Shown piece after piece: positions 36,381 to 44,394 of a DNA stretch of 64,000 nucleotides (position 1 is the first letter of the stretch; the number at the start of each line of letters is the position of its first letter). The stretch is from positions 314,723 through 378,722 of the forward strand of contig CAJTND010000001.1 in the NCBI GenBank assembly GCA_910577995.1. Reading direction: 5' to 3'. The notes under the pieces are model-generated. The model searched no databases, was not told the origin of the DNA, and saw only the letters and a list, made by a program, of their open reading frames with translations. The position numbers and the translations under genes are program-made. Source of the stretch: an uncultured Christensenella sp. (lineage in GTDB: Bacteria; Bacillota; Clostridia; Christensenellales; Pumilibacteraceae).

Positions 36381-36490
36381 ATAAATAGTTTTATCTATCT
36401 TGGGAAAAAATAACCGCAGTCGGACGTCTTGCCGCAAGACCGCGGGCGGCAAAAATTTTGACCGCAAAATCGGTATATAGCCGTAAAACA

Positions 36491-36520
36491 TTTGCTATTT
36501 TCTCGCGTTTATTATATAAT
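36491..36520 (+). promoter_or_regulatory. Promoter of the four-repeat surface protein
   Basis: TTTGCT (36491-36496), an 18-base spacer and TATAAT (36515-36520) give a leader of about 98 bases ending in AAAGGTGA before ATG 36625. Confidence 0.6.
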
Positions 36521-36624
36521 ATAAGATATAGGCGTAAAAAAGGCGTTGCCGACGACGGGCTTCCGACGGACGGCGCGCCGATACCGACTATCATAAAGTA
36601 CGTAATATTTTACAAAGGTGACGT

Positions 36625-39600
36625 ATGCGAATCATCAAAAGAATTACCGATAAGACGATAGCGGCGACGATTGCCGTCGTGCTTGTGCTCGCGCTGATCA
36701 TAGCCGCGTTCCCCGTCGTGTTCAACCGCGGTTCTGCCGCAGAGGACACCAAGGAATTTGCGCCCTCCTCGCTCGAGCTCGCCAACACGCAGTTCTCCGA
36801 GTCGTCGGGCTCGTATCCCGCAAGCCCCACGGGCTGGACGGGCGCGCATGCCGTCGGCAGCGGCAACGTCGTTTCGGGCGTTATCGACCTTTCCGATTCC
36901 GCATACTTCGGCGAGAACAGCGGCAACAAGGAATTCAAACTCGACCAATACCCCGAGTACGCCTCGGACAGCAGTAAGCCCGTGACCGTATTCGGCACGG
37001 ACTCGCATAAAGACACCGACGCAAAAACGCTCATGATCAACACCGAGCGCGGCGCGGAGGTCGCTTACGCCTATTCTTCCGGCGATATGACCTTCTCCCC
37101 CAACTCGTTCTACCGCGTTTCGGCTTGGGTCAAGACGGGCGACTTCGCCGAGGGCACGGGCGCTACTATCAAGCTCTCGGGGCTCGGCGAAAACTGCTCG
37201 TTCCTCAATATAAACACCGTCGACGGGCTCAAAAAAGAAAACGGTTTGCCCGTCCTCAACAAAGAAAACGATTTCGGTTGGGTCAAATACAGCTTTTATG
37301 TCCGCACCTCCGCTTCGCTCTCCTCCACCGTCAAGCTCGTGCTCGGATTGGGCGACACGGTAAACAACGATGACGAAGACCCCGAGATAATGCCCCGCTA
37401 CGCGCACGGTTACGCGTTCTTCGACACCGTAGAGGCGGAGCGCATCTCCTCGCACGACTTCGCTTTCGAGACAGCCAACCTCGAAAAAAGCGAAACGCGC
37501 GATAATCTTTACGTCGACGCGGCAGGCACTACGATAGCGCTCGACCTCTACGACGCGGAATATCTTAAAGACGGCAATGGCAACGATATAGGCACGTTCT
37601 CCGACGGTCTCAAAGGCTGGACGAAGAACATACTCTACGACGCCGACGACGAGGACGAGCCGTTCGGCGGCGCAGCCAACGCATACACCTACGATTCTTT
37701 CTCGGTGATCGATCCCGAAGACAACGCGCACGGCTTTACCGCTAACCCGTGGTCGCCGCTCGGCCGCGCAGAGGACACCGACACTATAGACAACGGCATG
37801 CTCGGCGGCACTAACGGCAATATCCTCGTCATAAGCACCTACAACAACAGCGGCAAGTTCGAGGCGGCTGCGCTCGGCGTTGCTTCGCCCGAATATAATA
37901 TCAAACGCTTCGGCTACTACCGTTTCGGCGTATGGATCAAGACCGACGGCGCGGACGGCGGCAGCGGCGCGTCGATAGGCGTCAAGGGCACATCCAACGA
38001 TCCTGCCGACAATTACAAGCTTACGCAGTGGTATACCACGCTCGGCGGCGACGAGACAGACCTCGCCCACTACGGCTGGAAAGAGCACGTCGTGTATATC
38101 AAAGGCTCTGTAAGATCTGACTGCAAAGCGCATTTCGAGCTGTGGTTCGGCTCGCCCTCGTCCAAATCGAGAGGCATTGCGATGTTCGACAACGCGACGT
38201 TCACCGAGCTTTCGTACAGCGAGTTTTCGGCTATGTCGTCCGCGGACGGCGGCAGTGTCATCACGCTCGACGAATCGGAAGAGAGCACTGGCGTAGCCAA
38301 CGGCAGTTTCCAGAACGTCGGCGACATCGTCGACGACGATACCTCTTATCCCCTGCCCGTAGCGAGCTGGACACGTTATACCCCCGACGATGCGGCAACG
38401 ACGGGCTTCTCGTCCGCCAAAGTCAATACCGACAATATCATATCCGGTCTTATCCCGACCGACAAGGATACTTTCGACAGCTTCGCCGACGATATAGGCG
38501 TGGAGAACCCCGCAGGTTACGAAAACCCGCCGCTTTATAACGCGCTCCTGCTTTCCTCGCACACCAAGACGGCATTCTGCTACCGCTCTTCCGAGCTCAC
38601 CGTAGCAACGGACAAGGCTTACAAGCTCACCGTCGATATGGCTGTGACCAACGTCGACGGCTACGGCGCGTCGCTCGTACTCAAAACGGCAGACGGCAGA
38701 GTGCTTTCGACGATAGAAGGAATAAAGAACACGCACAACGCGTTCAAGACCTTTACTTTCTATATAGACAAACCTCTCGCCGATCAGTCGGTGTGCGTCG
38801 AGATCTGGCTCGGACTCAACGACCGCAAGAACAACACGCACAAGCTGTCGGCAGGCACTGTATATGTCAAGAACGTCGCCTTTACCGAATGGACGGTCGG
38901 CGACGACGAATCGACTACGATAGACGCGGAGTACACCAAAGTATTCGATAAGTATATCTCCGACCTCAACAACACTGCCCTGCTCGATACGCTCGATTAC
39001 GGCGTATTCTCCTTCTCCAAACCGTCGCTCGATTATTACGACGCTTATTCCTACCGCCTGTTCAACGAGTACGCGCCCGCGTATCAGTGGATAGCCGCGT
39101 CGCAAAGCTCCGAGGCGGCTAAGAGCGGCGTCGTCAATACCGACAACATGCACAATATTTCCGTATACGACGGCTTTAAGTACAATGCCGCCGACCAGTA
39201 CGGCGCCGAGCAATCCGGCAGCATGCTCGTCATAGACCATGCCGCGCCCACCAACACGATATACACGCTCGCCAACAATCTCAACCTCGCCGCGAGCACC
39301 TACTACCGCCTCGACGTGACGATCAAGATCCACACCACCGACGACACCCGTTTGAGCGACGTTATCGAAGGCGCGACCATTGGCTTGAACGGCGCAGTGA
39401 CCGAGAAGTTTGAAAACATCAAAGACACGACGACGCTCGTCGCGGAGAATCAGGAAGACAGCCGCGACAGAGAAACGTACAAAACCTTCTCGTTCTATAT
39501 AAGCTCGGGCGACAACGGCGGCGAGCTCGGTATGTATATCATGTTCGGCGGAAAGACTCAACGCACGTTTACGGACGGTCAGCTCATCGTTTCCGATATC

Positions 39601-40122
39601 TCTCTCACCTCGATAAACAATACCGTATACGAGAACATCGTCGACGAACTCAAAGAATACGAGAAAAAACACAAGGAAGAAGATAAATACCGCAAAGCCG
39701 TCGCGCTCTCCGAGACCGCTGCGCCCGACGACGACAAGACCGAAAAAACGCCCTCCGAGGTAGCCTGGTGGATAATCCCCACCGTTATATTCGGCGTGTG
39801 TCTTATCGCCGCGATAGTGCTTATACTCGTTATGCGTCTTCGCGACCGCGCCAAGCGCAAAAAGAAGGTCACGGTCACAACAGAGTACGACCGCGCCGAA
39901 ACTATAAAAGAGCTCGACCGCCTTGCTCAGCTCGATGAGGACGAGAAGAAAGCCGCCAAGAAAGCGCAAGCCGACGACTCGCCTGCCGACGAATTCGACG
40001 AGCAGCCGAGCGGCGACGAGGACGCGCCCGCGGCAAACGACGAGCCGTCCGAAAGCGACGTACAAGCCGAGCCCGAGCAAACCGAAAAAGCTCCCGACGC
40101 GGCGGACGACCTCGACGACTAA
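36625..40122 (+). CDS. Large surface protein with four carbohydrate-binding-like repeats and C-terminal membrane anchor
   Basis: This 1165-residue protein has a signal peptide (about 1-38) and a long extracellular region. Four diverged beta-sandwich repeats each hold an aromatic strand (FYRVSAWVKT, YYRFGVWIKT, AYKLTVDMAV, YYRLDVTIKI, at about residues 161, 431, 665 and 892), a G-A-T-I-x-L strand, a K-T-F-T-F-Y-I strand and a terminal acidic strand. The pattern resembles CBM/jelly-roll modules, but I cannot name the family. A TM helix (about 1048-1070, WWIIPTVIFGVCLIAAIVLILVM) leads into a basic, then long acidic, Pro/Glu/Asp-rich cytosolic tail. There is no LPXTG. Glycan binding is inferred. 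Confidence 0.78.
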   Translation: MRIIKRITDKTIAATIAVVLVLALIIAAFPVVFNRGSAAEDTKEFAPSSLELANTQFSESSGSYPASPTGWTGAHAVGSGNVVSGVIDLSDSAYFGENSGNKEFKLDQYPEYASDSSKPVTVFGTDSHKDTDAKTLMINTERGAEVAYAYSSGDMTFSPNSFYRVSAWVKTGDFAEGTGATIKLSGLGENCSFLNINTVDGLKKENGLPVLNKENDFGWVKYSFYVRTSASLSSTVKLVLGLGDTVNNDDEDPEIMPRYAHGYAFFDTVEAERISSHDFAFETANLEKSETRDNLYVDAAGTTIALDLYDAEYLKDGNGNDIGTFSDGLKGWTKNILYDADDEDEPFGGAANAYTYDSFSVIDPEDNAHGFTANPWSPLGRAEDTDTIDNGMLGGTNGNILVISTYNNSGKFEAAALGVASPEYNIKRFGYYRFGVWIKTDGADGGSGASIGVKGTSNDPADNYKLTQWYTTLGGDETDLAHYGWKEHVVYIKGSVRSDCKAHFELWFGSPSSKSRGIAMFDNATFTELSYSEFSAMSSADGGSVITLDESEESTGVANGSFQNVGDIVDDDTSYPLPVASWTRYTPDDAATTGFSSAKVNTDNIISGLIPTDKDTFDSFADDIGVENPAGYENPPLYNALLLSSHTKTAFCYRSSELTVATDKAYKLTVDMAVTNVDGYGASLVLKTADGRVLSTIEGIKNTHNAFKTFTFYIDKPLADQSVCVEIWLGLNDRKNNTHKLSAGTVYVKNVAFTEWTVGDDESTTIDAEYTKVFDKYISDLNNTALLDTLDYGVFSFSKPSLDYYDAYSYRLFNEYAPAYQWIAASQSSEAAKSGVVNTDNMHNISVYDGFKYNAADQYGAEQSGSMLVIDHAAPTNTIYTLANNLNLAASTYYRLDVTIKIHTTDDTRLSDVIEGATIGLNGAVTEKFENIKDTTTLVAENQEDSRDRETYKTFSFYISSGDNGGELGMYIMFGGKTQRTFTDGQLIVSDISLTSINNTVYENIVDELKEYEKKHKEEDKYRKAVALSETAAPDDDKTEKTPSEVAWWIIPTVIFGVCLIAAIVLILVMRLRDRAKRKKKVTVTTEYDRAETIKELDRLAQLDEDEKKAAKKAQADDSPADEFDEQPSGDEDAPAANDEPSESDVQAEPEQTEKAPDAADDLDD

Positions 40123-40138
40123 AACCGATGCAACATGC

Positions 40139-40171
40139 AAAAAACCTTTCCGATATTCGGAAAGGTTTTTT
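40139..40171 (+). terminator. Terminator of the four-repeat surface protein gene
   Basis: The near-perfect palindrome AAAACCTTTCCGA-TAT-TCGGAAAGGTTTT is followed by T residues. It is symmetric enough to work in both directions. Confidence 0.88.
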
Positions 40172-40188
40172 ATTGTTTGAATTATAAC

Positions 40189-40231
40189 AACGGCTCACAA
40201 AAGCAAAGCTTTTGTACGGATATTAGCCGTT
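40189..40231. repeat. Nested inverted repeat downstream of fabG
   Basis: An outer pair AACGGCT (40189-40195) / AGCCGTT (40225-40231) encloses a perfect inner hairpin ACAAAAGC-AAA-GCTTTTGT (40197-40215). It lies at the 3' end of the minus-strand nth-fabG operon. It lacks a strong T run, so it may stabilise the RNA end or be a weak terminator. Confidence 0.5.
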
Positions 40232-40299
40232 AGTTGAAATACGGCGCGGATCTTGCCATTGCAAGCAATCAAATCCACTTGTATTATGTCAGCGAATAC

Positions 40300-41046
40300 T
40301 CAATAACCGCCGTCGACGTGGAGCAACGCGCCGTTTACGAACGACGACTTTTCGTCGGCGAGGAACAGCACTGCGTTGCTTACATCCTCGGGTCTGCCTA
40401 TGCGGCGAACGGGCGTATTGTCGACGATACGGATCAGCGCCTCGGGCGGTACGGGGTCGTTCATTTCGGTAGCGATAAGCCCTGCTATGACGGCGTTGAC
40501 GGTGACGTACTCGCCCACTTCGCGCGACAGCGCTTTTGTCAATCCGTTAACGCCCGCCTTAGCCGCGGAATACGCTGTCTCGGTGCTCGAACCGCGTTCC
40601 GCCCAGAACGAACTGATGTTTATCACGCGCCCGAAACCGTTTGCTATCATGCCGGGCAGGAATTGCCGCGTAGTCAGCCATACGCCTTTAAGGTCGACGC
40701 CTATCACGCTGTCGAAGTCCTCTTCGCTATCGTACTGTAACAGCCCCATATGCGCAATGCCCGCGTTGTTGACTAGCGTATCGACCGTGCCGAACATCAC
40801 CTGCTCCGCCATGCGCTTTACCTGTGCCGCGTCGGACACGTCGGCACGTATCGCCTGACACGCTATCTCCCTTGCGCTTAGCTCGTTAATAAGCTCCATC
40901 GCCTGTTTTTCCGACTTGTTGTAATTGACGACAACATTATAGCCCGCCGCGCCTAAGTCGAGCGCGATCTGTCTGCCTATACCGCGCGCTCCGCCCGTTA
41001 TGAGCGCCGTCCGCTTCCTCTGCATTTTTCCGTCGTCCTTTGTCAT
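40300..41046 (-). CDS. Short-chain dehydrogenase/reductase, FabG-like
   Basis: This 248-residue Rossmann enzyme has the NADP motif TGGARGIGRQIA, NNAG near residue 94, the catalytic Ser in NISSFW, the YxxxK in AYSAAKAG, and the C-terminal HVDGGY. It is closest by eye to 3-oxoacyl-ACP reductase (FabG) of fatty-acid synthesis, but other SDR substrates are possible because no fab cluster is present. It is the last gene of the long nth operon, overlapping the MurF-like gene by ATGA. Confidence 0.85.
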   Translation of the reverse strand: MTKDDGKMQRKRTALITGGARGIGRQIALDLGAAGYNVVVNYNKSEKQAMELINELSAREIACQAIRADVSDAAQVKRMAEQVMFGTVDTLVNNAGIAHMGLLQYDSEEDFDSVIGVDLKGVWLTTRQFLPGMIANGFGRVINISSFWAERGSSTETAYSAAKAGVNGLTKALSREVGEYVTVNAVIAGLIATEMNDPVPPEALIRIVDNTPVRRIGRPEDVSNAVLFLADEKSSFVNGALLHVDGGY

Positions 41047-42602
41047 TTGATGTTATCGGGAAGGTCGTTCTCAAACAGCACGATACGCTCGCCCGAGATC
41101 TCCTTCAAACCCTCGACCGCCTCGTCGCGCGACGCGAAACACGAAATATTATTTTCGTTCATGCCCGCGGCGATAGCGCCGGCTTTGATATCCTCGGCAC
41201 GCGAGCCGACGAGGTAAGCATAGTCGCATACCGCCGCTATATGCTTGCCGAGCTCGGTATTGCACTGCTTCTCGATAGAGCCGAGCTCGACGAACCCCGG
41301 AGTGATGATGACTTTTTTCTCGGCAAAGCACGCGAGCACGTCAAGCGCGTTCTTCGCGCCGACGGGGTTGGAATTGTACGCGTCGTCGATAACGCCGCCG
41401 TCCAAAAGCTGTAAACGGTGCTCAACCGGCTTAGCCGCCTCGACCGCCGCGACGATATGCTCTGCGTCCGCGCCGCAATACCGCGCCGCCGCCGCACACA
41501 CACAGGTAAGCTCCGCTATATGCGCGCCGAGCAGCTTTGTATTGACGCTGTGCTCATCACCGTCGATAACGAGCGTGAACGACGTTCCGCGCGCATCTAT
41601 TTTTAGATCTTTGTACGATATATCCCCGTCGCCGCCTACTACCGTCTTTTTGCACGGCGCGTCGCGGTCCGCGAGCGCGGCGCAGTCGGAGTTGTAGCCG
41701 TTGAGCACGAGCAGTCCGTCCTCGGGCAGAGCTTTTGCAAGCGCGTACTTCGCGTCGGCAACGCCTGCGCGGTTTTTCAGCGTTTCGAGGTGCATATCGC
41801 CTATCGCGGTAATTATCCCGACCTTGGGCGAAACGATGCCGCACAGTTCTTTTATATCGCCGCTGTACCGCGCGCCGAGCTCGGCTATCAAGTACTCCTC
41901 ATTGTTAAGGTCGTTGTTTACGGTAAGGCATATGCCCATAGGCGTATTGTAACTGCCTGGCGTGGCGATGACAGACTTGCCGTCGAGCATGCCGCGCAAC
42001 AGGTTTTTGGCGGTAGTCTTGCCGTAGCTGCCCGTTATACCGATAACGACGGGCGCGACTGCGGCGAGCTTGCGTTTGGCGCGTCTTATATACCGCCACG
42101 CAATTATCTTTTCGATAGGTGCATTTATAAAGCCCGCAAGCAATGCGGTGAACGGCGCAAACAGCGCAAACACGCAGGCGAGCGTTTGGCAGTACGGCGA
42201 GTACCAAGACGCGGCGGCTACGCCCGCGCCGAAAGCGAGCAGTAACACGACGTACGTCGTAATGAGCCTGACCATGCGCTTTGTCGGTTTGAGCTTGGCG
42301 TCGCCGTTTTTGACAGCCGCACCGACGAATACCGCCGCGAGCGCGATATAAAGAGCGATCGCGCAATACCGCGCGTACTCGAACACCGCAAAGCACCCGA
42401 CATAGACTATCATTGCGATAAAAGAGAACGCCGCAAGCCCGAAGTATCTTATAAGCGCGTTATACCGCGTCGCTTTGAGCCACGCCCGCACTCCGCGCGC
42501 CTTGTAGCCCGAAAGCTGAAATATCTTGAATATCGGCAAGCCGACCGCGACCGATAAGATCGCGGCGGCGGCTGTCAATGCTACTGCTATCCAACTATCC
42601 AT
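41043..42602 (-). CDS. MurF-like Mur ligase with N-terminal membrane domain
   Basis: This 519-residue protein has about five transmembrane helices in residues 3-160, then a complete Mur ligase: the ATP loop GITGSYGKTT (188-197), TPGSYNTPMGICLTVNNDL, EYLIAELGARYSGDI, and VIDDAYNSNPVGAKNALDVL. These match MurF, which adds D-Ala-D-Ala to the UDP-MurNAc-tripeptide, but classic MurF is soluble. The extra membrane part suggests action on a lipid-linked or envelope-located substrate (inference). The start is ATG 42602, five bases after the alpha/beta hydrolase gene. Confidence 0.85.
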   Translation of the reverse strand: MDSWIAVALTAAAAILSVAVGLPIFKIFQLSGYKARGVRAWLKATRYNALIRYFGLAAFSFIAMIVYVGCFAVFEYARYCAIALYIALAAVFVGAAVKNGDAKLKPTKRMVRLITTYVVLLLAFGAGVAAASWYSPYCQTLACVFALFAPFTALLAGFINAPIEKIIAWRYIRRAKRKLAAVAPVVIGITGSYGKTTAKNLLRGMLDGKSVIATPGSYNTPMGICLTVNNDLNNEEYLIAELGARYSGDIKELCGIVSPKVGIITAIGDMHLETLKNRAGVADAKYALAKALPEDGLLVLNGYNSDCAALADRDAPCKKTVVGGDGDISYKDLKIDARGTSFTLVIDGDEHSVNTKLLGAHIAELTCVCAAAARYCGADAEHIVAAVEAAKPVEHRLQLLDGGVIDDAYNSNPVGAKNALDVLACFAEKKVIITPGFVELGSIEKQCNTELGKHIAAVCDYAYLVGSRAEDIKAGAIAAGMNENNISCFASRDEAVEGLKEISGERIVLFENDLPDNIK

Positions 42603-42607
42603 ATTAC

Positions 42608-43318
42608 CTATTCCGTTATAAAAGATTTGACGAGCCTGACAAATCCGTAATGCGATTCGACATAAGCATAATGCCCGCCGTCGAGATATTCGAGCCGACT
42701 TCCGTCGATACGCGCATTGAGCCGTTTCGCCATGTACGGCGGCGTTTCGCCGTCCGTCCTGCCCCATACGATAAGCGTCGGGCATTTGATATACGGCAAA
42801 AGCTTTTCGAGATGCGTATTGACTATGCGGACGAACACTCCGCGCATTTCGGGGTCGGTATTATTATAATCTATCGAGCCGCTTCCGTCAAGCGGTTTCC
42901 CGCGCTTTACTCTCCTGTGATAGCGCGCGACGGCTAATTTTTTTCTCAGGCTGAAATGCGGTCTCATGCCCGCGCTGTCGACGAGCATCAGCTTTGAACA
43001 AAGTCCCTGCGCCGCGGTTATTATCCCGATCCTGCCGCCGAAGCTGTGTCCTATTATTATCGGGTCGGATATGTCCTTGCTCCTGAGAAAATTATTAAGA
43101 TACGATGCGTAATCGTATACGCCCCAATCGCTCGGCACTTTTTTGGGAAAAGCGAAGTTGAGCGCGGACACGCCCATATCTGTCACTGCGCGGAACGCGC
43201 CCGAAAACGATTCGAGCCCGCCGCCCCAACCGTGTAAAAAAACGACGGTATCGCCGTCGTTTGTTTCGCGGCGCACATACTCGTATTCGCATTCCACGCC
43301 GTTGATATTTTCTTTCAT
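42608..43318 (-). CDS. Alpha/beta hydrolase next to the membrane Mur ligase
   Basis: This 236-residue protein has the oxyanion-hole segment VVFLHGWGGG, the nucleophile elbow GHSFGG (Ser near residue 94), the acid in VWGRTDGETP, and the His in DGGHYAYVE. The triad is therefore complete. The substrate is unknown. Tight coupling to the MurF-like membrane ligase suggests a shared envelope pathway. GGGGGG lies three bases before the ATG. Confidence 0.85.
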   Translation of the reverse strand: MKENINGVECEYEYVRRETNDGDTVVFLHGWGGGLESFSGAFRAVTDMGVSALNFAFPKKVPSDWGVYDYASYLNNFLRSKDISDPIIIGHSFGGRIGIITAAQGLCSKLMLVDSAGMRPHFSLRKKLAVARYHRRVKRGKPLDGSGSIDYNNTDPEMRGVFVRIVNTHLEKLLPYIKCPTLIVWGRTDGETPPYMAKRLNARIDGSRLEYLDGGHYAYVESHYGFVRLVKSFITE

Positions 43319-43339
43319 ACGCCCCCCAAAGAGCAGAGT

Positions 43340-43780
43340 TTACAAATCGCGCCGCATCACGACCGCATCGGCATCGCCGTAGTAGCCCTTTCTCAGTCCG
43401 ACCTCGGTAAATCCGAGCTTTTCGTACAGCGCGTGCGCCGAGCCGTTATCGTTGCGGACGTACAAAAAAACCTTGCCCGCGCCGCGTGTCCGCGCGCCCT
43501 CGAACAGCCGCTCGAAAAGCGCCGTCGCTATCCCGCGCCGCCTATGCGCCTCGGCGACGGCGATATTGGAAACGTCGCATTCGTCCGCGGCAAATACGCC
43601 CGAAAGATACCCGACCGTCATGCCGTCGATCTCGGCGACAAGGAACAGACATTTTTCGTCTGCTATCGCCTCGTCTATCATCTGCTGTGTCCAGCAACTG
43701 CCGATATACGCCTTTTCCATAGCGCATATCGCCTTGCCGTCGGCGGATTCTGCGGTACGTATGACCGCCGCGACCGTCAT
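43340..43780 (-). CDS. rimI: Ribosomal protein alanine N-acetyltransferase RimI
   Basis: This 146-residue GNAT acetyltransferase has the acetyl-CoA loop EAHRRRGIATAL (Q/R-x-x-G-x-G/A), NIAV strand before it, and the late segment LYEKLGFTEVGLRKGYY. RimI acetylates the N-terminal Ala of ribosomal protein S18 and possibly others. It overlaps tsaB by ATGA, part of the widespread tsaE-tsaB-rimI arrangement. Confidence 0.93.
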   Translation of the reverse strand: MTVAAVIRTAESADGKAICAMEKAYIGSCWTQQMIDEAIADEKCLFLVAEIDGMTVGYLSGVFAADECDVSNIAVAEAHRRRGIATALFERLFEGARTRGAGKVFLYVRNDNGSAHALYEKLGFTEVGLRKGYYGDADAVVMRRDL

Positions 43781-44394
43781 AGATCGCCTTCTCCGCGCTC
43801 GGGCTGAGGTTTTCTTATGTACAGCGGCAAAAGCTCCGCATAGCTCACGGTCGACGCGATCGCTTTATCCGCGGCGATACGCATTTCGCGCTCGCCCACG
43901 CCCGACACGCCGCCGAGGATCTTCCCGAGCTTGACGTCGGTAGAAAGCGCAAAGTCCTTGTGCTCTGCTATCGCCGCGCGCGCGCCGTCAAGCGTGACGC
44001 ACTTTGCCGCGTCGAGCTCCGTATCGCCGTCGTAACGCGCGATATAGCACACGTTACTGCCTGCGTCCGCCACGGATATAACTTTTCCGCTATCGTTATT
44101 ATATGCGTTGAGCCTGAGATTGTTCACGGCAAAGCACGGCTTACCAAGACAATAGCAAAGCGTCTTGACCGTGGTCAAGCCGATGCGCAAGCCCGTAAAA
44201 GAGCCCGGACCTACGCACGCGCCGATAGCGTCGAGCTCGGACAGCTTGACGCCGCTTTCCGACAAAAGCCTGTCAATCGTCGGCATCAGCGTTTCCGCGC
44301 CCGCGTTGGTCAGGTCCTCGGAATAATGATATTTGTCGCCCGCGCACAGTAGCACGCGCGTCCCTTCCGCGGTATCTATAAATATGTAGTTCAT
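43777..44394 (-). CDS. tsaB: tRNA t6A biosynthesis protein TsaB (YeaZ)
   Basis: This 205-residue protein has an ASKHA-like fold with the family patches FIDTAEGTRVLLC, GACVGPGSFTGLRIGLTTVKTL and VNNLRLNAY. TsaB is the scaffold partner of TsaD in making N6-threonylcarbamoyladenosine at tRNA position 37, working with TsaE. It overlaps the ribU-tsaE fusion by 4 bases upstream and rimI by 4 bases downstream. tsaD is not in the window. Confidence 0.93.
   Translation of the reverse strand: MNYIFIDTAEGTRVLLCAGDKYHYSEDLTNAGAETLMPTIDRLLSESGVKLSELDAIGACVGPGSFTGLRIGLTTVKTLCYCLGKPCFAVNNLRLNAYNNDSGKVISVADAGSNVCYIARYDGDTELDAAKCVTLDGARAAIAEHKDFALSTDVKLGKILGGVSGVGEREMRIAADKAIASTVSYAELLPLYIRKPQPERGEGDL

Noticed and set aside
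36610..40140. Minus-strand open frame of 1176 codons covering the whole four-repeat surface gene
   Set aside because: It runs in the same codon register as the plus-strand gene and has the Arg/Val-rich composition of an antisense shadow caused by GC-ending codons. There is no SD, signal or family motif. The plus frame has a signal peptide, repeats, TM helix and terminator.
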